Source of the DNA: Egerieenecus sp048201975
Lineage (GTDB): Bacteria; Bacillota; Clostridia; Christensenellales; Aristaeellaceae
Assembly (NCBI GenBank): GCA_048201975.1
Contig: DBFBGQ010000076.1
Span: forward strand, 1-24,990
Length of the DNA stretch: 24,990 nt
Reading direction: 5' to 3'
A program made the position numbers and the translations under genes. The notes beneath the pieces were generated by a model. The model did not search any database. It saw only the letters and a program-made list of their open reading frames with translations, and had not been told where the DNA came from. Numbering within the stretch: the first letter of the stretch is position 1; every line of letters begins with the position of its first letter. Positions 7,978 through 15,321 of this stretch are shown in pieces.

Positions 7978-8010
7978 TTGACAATCAGTCAATGACATTT
8001 TGGCAAAATG
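7978..8010. promoter_or_regulatory. Two adjacent palindromes upstream of the regulator promoter
   Basis: TTGACAATCAGTCAA (7978-7992, 5-bp arms) and CATTTTGGCAAAATG (7996-8010, perfect 7-bp arms with a 1-base centre) lie just upstream of the -35. They are candidate operators, possibly for the double-HTH protein itself. Confidence 0.45.
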
Positions 8011-8067
8011 CAGGCCCGCCGGTGTGGACGAACAACGCGCTTCTCCGTTTTCGCCATGGGCGAAGGT

Positions 8068-8330
8068 CAGACTGCTGAAATAGGCATGCTTTTTACACCA
8101 GTATAAGAAAACGAAACTTGCGGCTCCCTAACTTGCAAAAGTTTCATCAAGTATGGGGCCCGAAGGTTTCCAAAGGGAAAGGCGGGCATTGCCGCCAGGA
8201 AGGTTGGGCGTGTTGCAGAAAGCAACTTCTGCGGCACGCCCAACCTTGCAGGCGCGAAATCCCCGTGCTTGCAAGAATACATTCTATAACTTGCAAAAAT
8301 TGTGAAATCAAATACTTTGTCAACGCTTTG
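8068..8330 (-). repeat. Structured interspersed repeat, copy A
   Basis: Read on the minus strand, it begins CAAAGCGTTGACAAAG (from 8330) and ends TTTCAGCAGTCTG (at 8068), the imperfect terminal inverted repeats shared with copies B and C. Conserved internal blocks are TTCTTGCAAGCAC, TTTCGCGCC, CCCTTTGGAAACCTTCGGGC, and ATACTTGATGAAACTTTTGC followed by AAGTTAGGGAGC. Unlike B and C, its interior holds a long hairpin with 13-bp arms at 8200-8212 and 8235-8247. It lies 62 bases after the stop of the gene at 8393, in the same orientation. The whole 7885-8392 gap contains no credible gene. Confidence 0.85.
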
Positions 8331-8364
8331 AAGCCCTGGCGGCCTTCTCTGCCGCCAGGGCTTC
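8330..8364 (-). terminator. Perfect 14-bp hairpin after the gene at 8393, no T run
   Basis: GAAGCCCTGGCGGC (8330-8343) pairs with GCCGCCAGGGCTTC (8351-8364) around a 7-base loop. It stands where a terminator is expected for the gene ending at 8393, but repeat copy A begins where the T run should be. Confidence 0.55.
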
Positions 8365-8392
8365 CTACCTATGGAAACATGGAGCCGCGCCT

Positions 8393-9073
8393 TCAACCCT
8401 CCGCCGGGGGCGCGGCCTGCTCCCCGCCGGCAAAGGTTCCGTGGCATGCCAGCGTCACGGCCACGGGATCCGCCACCCCGAAGCGCACCCCCTGCAGCGC
8501 GCTGCGGGTATATTCTGCCCGGAGCAGGCTTTCCTCGCCCCGGCAACCCTCCGCCTGCACCCGGCATACGGGCAGCAAGGCCATCAGGTCCCGGGAGGCC
8601 CGCAGCGCCACCGCGGCCAGGTACCGCCGGACCTCCTCCGGCGTGCCGGCCAGGTAGGCGGGCTGCGCCTGAAAGGTGCAACGCAGGGTATCCGCGTCCA
8701 GGGCGCCGACGGTTATCCGGCGGACGTAGGGCTTCAAATCCCCCAGGGGATCGACGGTTTTGAGCACGGTGAGGTAGGCGGACAGATCCCCGGAGAGCAC
8801 CGCCTGGGCCTGGCTGTGATAGAATCGCCACCGCTCCGGCGGGGTCAGCGCGTCCGGGGGCGTCTCCCGCACCAGGGCGTCGGTCCAGTCCACGGTCTCG
8901 TCCACCGCCCGCCAAAACGTCTCGAAGGGCGGGAACGCCGCCGGGCGCACAGCGCCGTCACCGGGGCGCTCCGCCGTGCCGGGCGTTCCCCACAGGTCCG
9001 TCACAATCTCCCCCAGGGGGCGCACCCCCGGCCGGGGCGCGGCGTCGGACCAGCGCACCTGCTTGTCTTCCAT
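8393..9073 (-). CDS. Unrecognised protein coupled to an AAA+ ATPase
   Basis: This is a 226-aa soluble protein with no signal peptide and no membrane segment. I do not recognise a family. Visible features are a Pro/Arg-rich N-terminus, an FPPFETFWRAVDETVDW segment, a helical middle (PPERWRFYHSQAQAVLSGDL) and a C-terminal beta-rich part (VRFGVADPVAVTLACHG). Two ATGs are possible. The one at 9079 overlaps the ATPase stop (ATGA) but sits directly on the AGGGAGG Shine-Dalgarno; the one at 9073 has correct 6-base spacing and is preferred. Overlap with the upstream ATPase gene implies translational coupling, so it is probably a partner, adaptor or substrate of that ATPase. Confidence 0.75.
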   Translation of the reverse strand: MEDKQVRWSDAAPRPGVRPLGEIVTDLWGTPGTAERPGDGAVRPAAFPPFETFWRAVDETVDWTDALVRETPPDALTPPERWRFYHSQAQAVLSGDLSAYLTVLKTVDPLGDLKPYVRRITVGALDADTLRCTFQAQPAYLAGTPEEVRRYLAAVALRASRDLMALLPVCRVQAEGCRGEESLLRAEYTRSALQGVRFGVADPVAVTLACHGTFAGGEQAAPPAEG

Positions 9074-9075
9074 GC

Positions 9076-10968
9076 TCATCCTCCCTGTTCATCCTCCAGT
9101 TTCCGGCAGCGCAGGGCCGGGGGATTGGCCTGGGTCAGGCAGGCCTCCACGCGAATCCGCGCGTCCCCCGTCACCGCCTGGTCAAACAGCCACCGGGACA
9201 GGGGATTGATCAGCAGGCTCTCCACCTGGTTGCCAATGCCCCGGCCGCCGTTGGACAGGTCCGCCAGGGCCGCCTGCCGCAGGGCCGCGTAGGCCTCCGG
9301 GGCAAGCTCCACCTGCAGGGCCCGGTCGGCCTCCAGGCGCTGGAGCACCCGCTCCACCTGGCTGCGGAGAATTTTCTCCCCCGCCTCCGGGCGGATAAAA
9401 TCAAACACCACGATGTTTTCCCCAATGCGGTTGAGCAGCTCCGGCCTGCCCAGCTCCAGCTTGAAATACTCCTCGATGGCGCTGCGCACCCGCCGGGTCA
9501 GCTGGGGATAATCCATGTCCATGGAAACGTTCAGGCGGCGGTTGCCCAGGGCATCCCTGGTGTAGATGCCCAGGTTGCTGGTGAAAATCAGAATGGTTTC
9601 GGAGAAATATACGGTGTCGCCCTGCCCGTCGGTCATGCGGCCGTCCTCCAGAATCTGCAAAAATTTATCCAGAATGGAGGGGTGGGCCTTCTCGATCTCG
9701 TCAAAGAGCAGAATGGCGAAGGGATTTTTCTTGACCGCGTTGGTGAGCTGGCCCCCGGCCTCGTAGCCCACATAGCCCGGGGGCGCGCCCATGAGCTTCT
9801 GGTCGGAGTGGCTCTGGGCGTATTCGCTCATGTCGAAGCGGATGCAGGCCCGCTCGTCCCCGAAGAGCTTCTCGGCCAGGGCTTTGGCGGTCTCGGTCTT
9901 GCCGGTGCCCGTGGGCCCGGCGAAGAAGAGCATTCCCTTGGGCTTGCCTCCGGAGGCGCTACCCGCCCCGTTCAGCCCGGTGACGGCGCGCTTGACCACG
10001 TCCAGGGTGCGCTCCAGGGCGGTATCCTGCCCCTTGATGCGCCGGCGGAAGTCCTCCTTGGCCGTGCGCAGGGAGGCCGCATCCAGGGTTTGCCAGGGAT
10101 TTTCCCGCACGCCGTACTTGTACAGCTCCACCATGGCGCACAGGTCGCGGATGTCCGCCGCCTCCCGCTTGCTCAGGCGGCGCACGGCGTCCAGCTCGGT
10201 GAATGTCATGCCCTCGGTCAGCGCCAGAAAGCGGCTTTGCAGCTGCCGCAGCTCCCGGGGATGGTCATGAAAGTAGGGCATCTGGGTGCGGTACACGGCG
10301 CTGTCGAAAAAGGACGGAAAGGCGTTGCCGCACAGCAGGCGCTCCCGCTCCTCCCGGTCCGGGGCCTCGATGGCGATGACCTTCAGCAGGGGATTGTTCA
10401 GGTACAGCCAGCTGGGCAGGTCGTTGACCTTGTTCACCAGGAGAACCAGCAGGTTCTGGCGGCGGCCCTGGGGCGTCCGGACCAGGGCGGCGCTCTGGGC
10501 CGCGTGCAGCAGCAGGTTGAAGCTGTTGACCTCCATCTGGTCCATGCGCTCGGGGCTGGTGATGTAGCGGGACACCGCCTCCATCACCACGGCCACGGCG
10601 TGCTCCCCCTGGGCCAACGCCCGGCGGATCAGGTTGGGCGCGGTGAAAGCCCCGTTGCCCTTGAACTCGGCGGGCACGGCTCCCTGCGCCACGTCGGCGC
10701 CGGTCATCCGGGCAAACCGCTGCAGCATGGCGCCGTCATAGGGGTTCATAAAGCCCAGCAGGTTGGAATAAAACACCACCTGCTCATAGCCCAGGTCCTG
10801 AAAATAGCCCTGGAGATAGCGGGGCAGGGAGCAAAGCTGATCCTCGCCCACGCTGCCAGGGGCGGGATAGCGGTACTGGTCCAGCACATTCCCCGACAGG
10901 ATCAGCATGGGCTTCACGCCGCTGAACAGCTCCAGCTCCCGGTGCCACTTGGGTATCAGCGCTTCCAT
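9076..10968 (-). CDS. ClpB-like AAA+ ATPase with degenerate N-terminal AAA module
   Basis: This is a 630-aa protein. The C-terminal half is a full Clp/Hsp100-type AAA+ module: Walker A GPTGTGKT at residues 351-358, pore loop GAPPGYVGYE, Walker B LLFDE at 420-424, sensor/arginine segment FTSN and GRPELLNRIG, then a ClpB D2-small-like lid. Clp_N repeats and a visible ClpP-binding IGF loop are absent. Residues ~1-330 resemble a second AAA fold (LLVLLVNKVNDLPSWL like sensor 1, then APDREERERLL) without a Walker A, so probably a degenerate D1; this is my inference. Such enzymes remodel or unfold proteins using ATP in the cytoplasm. The start ATG at 10966-10968 follows AAGGAAAGGGTGAT. Its stop overlaps the next gene's start. 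The much longer frame running antisense through livJ is not real. Confidence 0.85.
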   Translation of the reverse strand: MEALIPKWHRELELFSGVKPMLILSGNVLDQYRYPAPGSVGEDQLCSLPRYLQGYFQDLGYEQVVFYSNLLGFMNPYDGAMLQRFARMTGADVAQGAVPAEFKGNGAFTAPNLIRRALAQGEHAVAVVMEAVSRYITSPERMDQMEVNSFNLLLHAAQSAALVRTPQGRRQNLLVLLVNKVNDLPSWLYLNNPLLKVIAIEAPDREERERLLCGNAFPSFFDSAVYRTQMPYFHDHPRELRQLQSRFLALTEGMTFTELDAVRRLSKREAADIRDLCAMVELYKYGVRENPWQTLDAASLRTAKEDFRRRIKGQDTALERTLDVVKRAVTGLNGAGSASGGKPKGMLFFAGPTGTGKTETAKALAEKLFGDERACIRFDMSEYAQSHSDQKLMGAPPGYVGYEAGGQLTNAVKKNPFAILLFDEIEKAHPSILDKFLQILEDGRMTDGQGDTVYFSETILIFTSNLGIYTRDALGNRRLNVSMDMDYPQLTRRVRSAIEEYFKLELGRPELLNRIGENIVVFDFIRPEAGEKILRSQVERVLQRLEADRALQVELAPEAYAALRQAALADLSNGGRGIGNQVESLLINPLSRWLFDQAVTGDARIRVEACLTQANPPALRCRKLEDEQGG

Positions 10969-11007
10969 GGCCGGTATCACCCTTTCCTTGCGCGCATTTA
11001 CATGAGC

Positions 11008-11037
11008 ATTATAGCATGCCCTGCGCGGCAAGCGCAA
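11008..11037 (-). promoter_or_regulatory. Promoter of the AAA+ ATPase gene
   Basis: On the minus strand, an extended -10, TGCTATAAT (hexamer 11008-11013), follows a weak TTGCGC -35 (11032-11037) with an 18-bp spacer. It is divergent from the livJ promoter. Confidence 0.6.
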
Positions 11038-11095
11038 CGCTCGAAAGAGCTCCCGGCGGTTAGGGAACAAAAACAAAAAAGGAACAGGCAAACCC

Positions 11096-11124
11096 TTTAC
11101 GGGCGCGGGCCAACTGTGTATAAT
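11096..11124 (+). promoter_or_regulatory. Promoter of the liv operon
   Basis: TTTACG (11096-11101), a 17-bp spacer and TATAAT (11119-11124) form the promoter, with an A-rich stretch upstream (11068-11080). Transcription should start near 11131, giving a leader of about 72 bases before livJ. Confidence 0.75.
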
Positions 11125-11130
11125 GCACAC

Positions 11131-11163
11131 ATGAAACAAGGGGGTTTCATCTCTTGTTTTCAT
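11131..11163 (+). promoter_or_regulatory. liv leader with two mutually exclusive hairpins
   Basis: ATGAAAC (11131-11137) can pair with GTTTCAT (11144-11150). Alternatively ATGAAACAAG (11131-11140) can pair, with one bulge, to CTTGTTTTCAT (11153-11163). The two structures share the same 5' arm at the predicted transcript start. They could stabilise the mRNA or act as a switch; no known riboswitch class is recognised. Confidence 0.4.
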
Positions 11164-11202
11164 TCTTATTTTTACCCGGAAATCGCAAGGAGGAATGATT
11201 CC

Positions 11203-12336
11203 ATGAAGAAATTGCTTGCTTCCGTGCTGGCCCTGGCACTGGCGCTGAGCATGACCGCCGCCGCGGTGGCGGAGGGCGGGGACACCATCAAAATCGGCGT
11301 CATCGGCCCCATGACCGGCGGCGCGGCCGCCTACGGCACCGCCGTGGCCAACGGCGCGCAGATCGCCGCGGAGGAGATCAACGCCCTGGGCGGCATTCAG
11401 CTGGAGCTGCTGGTGCAGGACGACGAGCATGATGCCGAAAAGGCCATCAACGCCTACAACACCGTGATGGACGAGGGCGCGCAGTTCATCCTGGGCACCG
11501 TGACCACTTCCCCCTGCATCGCCGTGGCCTCCCAGGCCTATGACGAGCGGGTGTTCATGCTGACCCCCTCCGCTTCCTCCACGGAAGTGACCGATGGCCG
11601 GGACAACGTCTACCAGGTGTGCTTCACCGACCCCGCCCAGGGCACCGCTTCCGCCGACATGATCGCGCAGAAGGAGCTGGGCCAGAAGATCGGCGTCATC
11701 TACAACAGCAGCGACGCCTACTCCACCGGCATCTACCAGGCCTTTGAGGCCGAGGCCACCAAGCTGGGCCTGGAGGTCGTCACCGCGCAGGCCTTCGCCT
11801 CCGACGACAACGCCGATTTCTCCGTGCAGCTGTCCGCCTGCAAGAATGCCGGCGCCGAGCTGGTGTTCCTGCCCATCTACTACACCCCCGCGTCCCTGAT
11901 CCTGGCCCAGGCCAAGTCCATGGAGTATGCCCCGCTGTTCTTCGGCGTGGACGGCATGGACGGCATCCTGTCCCTGGAGGGCTTTGACGCCAGCCTGGCC
12001 GAGGGCGTCATGCTGCTGACCCCCTTCTCCGCCGCCTCCACCGATGAGAAGACCCAGTCCTTCGTGACCAAGTATGTGGAAGCCTTCGAGGAGACCCCCA
12101 ACCAGTTCGCCGCCGATGCCTATGACGGCATCTACGCCCTGTACACCGCCGCCCAGAACGCCGGCATCACCGCCGAAACCAGCCCCGAGGAAGCCTGCGA
12201 GCTGCTCATCGCCCAGTTCCCCACCCTGCAGATCGACGGCCTCACCGGCGCGCTGGCCTGGGAGACCACCGGCGAAGTGACCAAGACCCCCAATGTCTAC
12301 GTCATCCAGGACGGCGTTTACGTGAAGATGGAGTAA
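11203..12336 (+). CDS. livJ: Branched-chain amino acid ABC transporter, binding protein
   Basis: This is a 377-aa protein. The start ATG at 11203 is set by AAGGAGG (11187-11193); the frame runs much further upstream, but only antisense to the ATPase gene. Residues 1-23 are a signal peptide (AAAVA-E cleavage). The mature protein follows the type 1 periplasmic-binding fold of LivJ/LivK (Peripla_BP_6): TIKIGVIGPMTGGAAAYGTA at the start of the domain, NGAQIAAEEINALGGI, a GTVTTSPCIAVA hinge region and a FAADAYDGIYALY segment near the C-terminus. It captures leucine, isoleucine or valine (or another aliphatic amino acid or amide) outside the cell and delivers it to LivHM. It is the first gene of a complete livJHMGF operon. 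A hairpin between livJ and livH may keep its mRNA more abundant than the rest. Confidence 0.93.
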   Translation: MKKLLASVLALALALSMTAAAVAEGGDTIKIGVIGPMTGGAAAYGTAVANGAQIAAEEINALGGIQLELLVQDDEHDAEKAINAYNTVMDEGAQFILGTVTTSPCIAVASQAYDERVFMLTPSASSTEVTDGRDNVYQVCFTDPAQGTASADMIAQKELGQKIGVIYNSSDAYSTGIYQAFEAEATKLGLEVVTAQAFASDDNADFSVQLSACKNAGAELVFLPIYYTPASLILAQAKSMEYAPLFFGVDGMDGILSLEGFDASLAEGVMLLTPFSAASTDEKTQSFVTKYVEAFEETPNQFAADAYDGIYALYTAAQNAGITAETSPEEACELLIAQFPTLQIDGLTGALAWETTGEVTKTPNVYVIQDGVYVKME

Positions 12337-12361
12337 GCCTTCCATTTTGCCTGAAAACGCA

Positions 12362-12391
12362 GGGCCGCGGGCGAGAAATCGTCCGCGGCCC
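12362..12391 (+). other. Intercistronic hairpin between livJ and livH
   Basis: GGGCCGCGG (12362-12370) pairs with CCGCGGCCC (12383-12391). The stem extends through a G-U and CGA/TCG to a GAAA tetraloop, giving about 13 bp. No T run follows, so it is more likely an mRNA-stabilising or attenuating element than a full terminator. A second, weaker GC hairpin (CCGCCCG...CGGGCGG) lies near 12411-12443. Confidence 0.7.
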
Positions 12392-12516
12392 CATGGTCAA
12401 GTGAACATCCGCCCGACTCTTGCGCATGGCGGGAGCCGGGCGGCTTGCTATATCCAGGCTGGGCCGCCTTTGCCGGGCGCTCCGCAGCCTTTGTACGGAG
12501 GGAGAGGTTCGGGAGT

Positions 12517-13401
12517 ATGATTTCGCTGCTTTCCTATTTGTGTAACGGAATCAGCCTGGGCAGCGTATACGCCATCATCGCGCTGGGGTATACCATGGTG
12601 TACGGCATCGCCAAAATGCTCAACTTTGCCCACGGCGACGTGATCATGATCGGCGCATACATTACCTTCTGCGCCATGCAATACCTGGGGCTGCCGCCCG
12701 TGGTGGCGGTGCTCATGGCCATGGCGGCCTGCACGGTGCTGGGCGTGGTTATCGAGCGCCTGGCCTACAAGCCCCTGCGGCAGGCTTCCTCCCTGGCGGT
12801 GCTGATTACCGCCATCGGCATGAGCTACCTGCTGCAAAACGTGGCGCTGCTGCTCTGGGGCTCCAACCCCAAGAGCTTCCCCTCCGTGATCAGCCTGGGC
12901 TCCCTCTCCTTCTTTGACGGGCGGCTGCTCATCAGCGGCGAAACCATCGTCACCGTGGTGATGAACATCGTCATCATGGTGGGGCTGACGCTGTTCACCG
13001 GCAAGACGAAAATGGGCAAGGCCATGCGGGTGGTGGCCGAGGACAAAGGCGCGGCGGAGCTCATGGGCATCAACGTGAACCTGACCATTTCCATCACCTT
13101 CGCCATCGGCTCCGCCCTGGCGGCGGTGGCCGGTGTGCTGCTGTGCTCGGCGTATCCCACGCTGATGCCCACCACCGGCTCCATGCCGGGCATCAAGGCG
13201 TTTACCGCGGCGGTGTTTGGGGGCATCGGCTCCATTCCCGGCGCCATGATCGGCGGCATACTGCTGGGGGTCATCGAGATCCTGGGCAAGGCGTACATCT
13301 CCACGGAGCTGGGAGACGCCATCGTTTTCGCGGTGCTGATCGTGGTGCTGCTGGTGCGGCCCACGGGATTGCTGGGCAAGCCCGTTCGGGAGAAAGTGTG
13401 A
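12517..13401 (+). CDS. livH: Branched-chain amino acid ABC transporter permease LivH
   Basis: This is a 294-aa polytopic membrane protein with about eight hydrophobic segments. LivH hallmarks are present: NGISLGSVYAIIALGYTMVYG at the N-terminus, KMLNFAHGDVIMIGAY, a cytoplasmic EDKGAAELMGINVN loop (the EAA-like contact with the ATPases) and FTAAVFGGIGSIPGAMIGG. It forms one half of the membrane channel with LivM. The start ATG at 12517 has GAGAGGTT upstream; a longer frame from 12445 lacks a Shine-Dalgarno and would add a polar tail before the first membrane helix. It is followed after 10 bases by livM. Confidence 0.93.
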   Translation: MISLLSYLCNGISLGSVYAIIALGYTMVYGIAKMLNFAHGDVIMIGAYITFCAMQYLGLPPVVAVLMAMAACTVLGVVIERLAYKPLRQASSLAVLITAIGMSYLLQNVALLLWGSNPKSFPSVISLGSLSFFDGRLLISGETIVTVVMNIVIMVGLTLFTGKTKMGKAMRVVAEDKGAAELMGINVNLTISITFAIGSALAAVAGVLLCSAYPTLMPTTGSMPGIKAFTAAVFGGIGSIPGAMIGGILLGVIEILGKAYISTELGDAIVFAVLIVVLLVRPTGLLGKPVREKV

Positions 13402-13411
13402 GGTGACGCCC

Positions 13412-14467
13412 ATGAGAAGAGCAAGCAAAACCGCCGTAAGCAACCTGATTACCTACGGCATCGTCATCGCCGCGTACATCATCTGCCAGGTGCTCATTGA
13501 AAACGGGCAGATGACCCGCGCCCTGAAGGGGCAGCTGGTGCCCATTTGCGTCTATGTGGTCATGGCCGTGTCCCTGAACCTGACGGTGGGCATCTCCGGG
13601 GAGCTGAGCCTGGGCCACGCGGGCTTCATGAGCGTGGGCGCCTTCGCGGGGACCATCGCCTCGGCCTGGCTGCTGGCCGCCTTCCAGCTGGAGAACGAGG
13701 TGGTCCGGCTGATCCTGGCCATGGCGCTGGGCGGCGCGGCGGCGGGGGTGGCCGGCGTGCTCATCGGCATTCCGGTGCTGCGGCTGCGGGGCGACTACCT
13801 GGCCATTGTGACCCTGGCCTTTGGCGAGATCATCCGCAACGTGCTCAACTGCGTCTACATCTCCCTGGAGGGTGCGCGGCTGCACCTGGGCTTCCTGAAC
13901 CCCAACCTGCCGGGGGAGCTGCTGGTCAACGGCCCCATCGGCGTCACGGGCATTGACAAAATCTCCACCTTCACCATGGGCTTCGTGCTCATTCTGTTTA
14001 CGCTGTTCGTGGTGCTCAACCTGGTGAACAGCCGGGCGGGCCGGGCCATTATGGCCACCCGGGACAACCGCATCGCCGCGGAATCCGTGGGCATTCAGGT
14101 GACGAAATACAAGATGATGGCCTTCGTGGTTTCGGCGGCGCTGGCGGGCATGGCCGGCGCGCTGTACGGGCTGAACTTCTCCACGGTAACAGCCAGCAAG
14201 TTCAAGTTTGACACCTCCATCCTGGTGCTGGTGTTCGTGGTGCTGGGCGGCATTGGCAACATCCGCGGCTCGGTGATCGCGGCCACGGTGCTGACCATAC
14301 TGCCTGAGCTGCTGCGGGCCTTCAGCGATTACCGCATGCTGGTGTACGCCATTGTGCTGATCCTGGTGATGCTGCTGACCAACAGCCCCATCCTTTCCAA
14401 CCTGGTCAACCGCTTCTATCCCCGGCTGCATCGCCGCACCCGGGAGAAGGGAGGGCAAGCCGCATGA
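13412..14467 (+). CDS. livM: Branched-chain amino acid ABC transporter permease LivM
   Basis: This is a 351-aa polytopic permease. Characteristic blocks are LNLTVGISGELSLGHAGFMS, RLRGDYLAIVTLAFGEIIRN, GRAIMATRDNRIAAESVGI (the ATPase-contacting loop) and VVLGGIGNIRGSVIAA. It pairs with LivH to form the channel. ATG at 13412 is preferred over the in-frame GTG at 13403, because GAGGTGA lies at the right distance from the ATG and overlaps the GTG. The stop overlaps the livG start (ATGA), implying translational coupling. The C-terminus is Arg/Lys-rich (RLHRRTREKGG), as expected for a cytoplasmic end. Confidence 0.93.
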   Translation: MRRASKTAVSNLITYGIVIAAYIICQVLIENGQMTRALKGQLVPICVYVVMAVSLNLTVGISGELSLGHAGFMSVGAFAGTIASAWLLAAFQLENEVVRLILAMALGGAAAGVAGVLIGIPVLRLRGDYLAIVTLAFGEIIRNVLNCVYISLEGARLHLGFLNPNLPGELLVNGPIGVTGIDKISTFTMGFVLILFTLFVVLNLVNSRAGRAIMATRDNRIAAESVGIQVTKYKMMAFVVSAALAGMAGALYGLNFSTVTASKFKFDTSILVLVFVVLGGIGNIRGSVIAATVLTILPELLRAFSDYRMLVYAIVLILVMLLTNSPILSNLVNRFYPRLHRRTREKGGQAA

Positions 14468-15321
14468 GCCCCAAGCGTATGGTGGACACCAAAATGGTGC
14501 CCGTGCCCAGCCACAGCATCGTCCCTGAGCGGGACGTGGACAAAACCCCCGTGCTGGAGACCCGGCACCTGGGCATCGAGTTCGGCGGCCTCAAGGCCGT
14601 GGAGGACTTCAACCTCACCATCGGCAAAACGGAGATCGCCGGTCTCATCGGCCCCAACGGCGCAGGCAAAACCACCGTGTTCAACCTGCTCACCAAGGTC
14701 TACCAGCCCACCACCGGCACCGTGCTGGTCAACGGCAAGGACACCGCGGGCATGAACACCATGCAGGCCAACCGCCTGGGCATCGCCCGCACCTTTCAGA
14801 ATATCCGCCTCTTCGGCAACATGACCGTGGAGGACAACGTGCGCATCGGCCTGCACAACCAGGTGCGCTACGGCATGTTCACGGGCATCTTCCGCCTGCC
14901 CGCCTACTGGCGGCAGGAGCGGGCCCAGCACGAGCAGGCCCTGCGGCTGCTGTCCATCTTCGGTATGCAGGACCTGGCGGACGTCAAGGCGGGCTCCCTG
15001 CCCTACGGCGCACAGCGCCGCCTGGAGATCGTTCGCGCCCTGGCCACCCATCCCTCCCTGCTGCTATTGGACGAGCCCGCCGCGGGCATGAACCCCCACG
15101 AGACCGAGGAGCTCATGCGCAACATCATCAAGATTCGGGATGAATTCCAGATTGCCGTGATGCTTATCGAGCACGACATGAACCTGGTCATGGGCATCTG
15201 CGAGGGCATTTGCGTGCTGAACTACGGCCGGATCATCGCCAAGGGCACCGCAGAGGAGATTCAGCAAAACCCCGTGGTCATCGAGGCCTACCTGGGCAAG
15301 CAAAAGGAGGATGCTCCGTGA
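14464..15321 (+). CDS. livG: Branched-chain amino acid ABC transporter ATPase LivG
   Basis: This is a 285-aa ABC ATPase. Walker A GPNGAGKT is at residues 63-70, then a Q-loop in RTFQNIRLF, an ABC signature written LPYGAQRR (LivG proteins usually have LSYGQQRR or close variants), Walker B LLLLDEPAAG, and the H-loop in IEHDMN. The insert between Q-loop and signature (GLHNQVRYGMF...) is typical of LivG. The chain has about 28 extra residues before the domain (MSPKRMVDTKMVPVPSHS...), which look unstructured. It hydrolyses ATP with LivF to drive uptake. It overlaps livM at its start and livF at its end. Confidence 0.93.
   Translation: MSPKRMVDTKMVPVPSHSIVPERDVDKTPVLETRHLGIEFGGLKAVEDFNLTIGKTEIAGLIGPNGAGKTTVFNLLTKVYQPTTGTVLVNGKDTAGMNTMQANRLGIARTFQNIRLFGNMTVEDNVRIGLHNQVRYGMFTGIFRLPAYWRQERAQHEQALRLLSIFGMQDLADVKAGSLPYGAQRRLEIVRALATHPSLLLLDEPAAGMNPHETEELMRNIIKIRDEFQIAVMLIEHDMNLVMGICEGICVLNYGRIIAKGTAEEIQQNPVVIEAYLGKQKEDAP

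Noticed and set aside
8118..8657. 179-aa plus-strand frame starting inside repeat A
   Set aside because: Begins in non-coding repeat sequence and continues antisense to the gene at 8393; no ribosome binding site or motif.
9682..11202. Long plus-strand frame running into livJ
   Set aside because: It is the antisense of the AAA+ gene, kept open by high GC; the livJ start at 11203 has a perfect ribosome binding site and signal peptide.
10969..12345. Minus-strand extension of the AAA+ frame across livJ
   Set aside because: Gly/His/Gln-rich low-complexity antisense of livJ; the real ATPase start is ATG 10968 with its own promoter between the genes.
15001..15030. Defective ABC signature in LivG (LPYGAQRR)
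   Set aside because: LivG proteins normally depart from LSGGQ with a YGxQRR form, so this is family variation and not damage.
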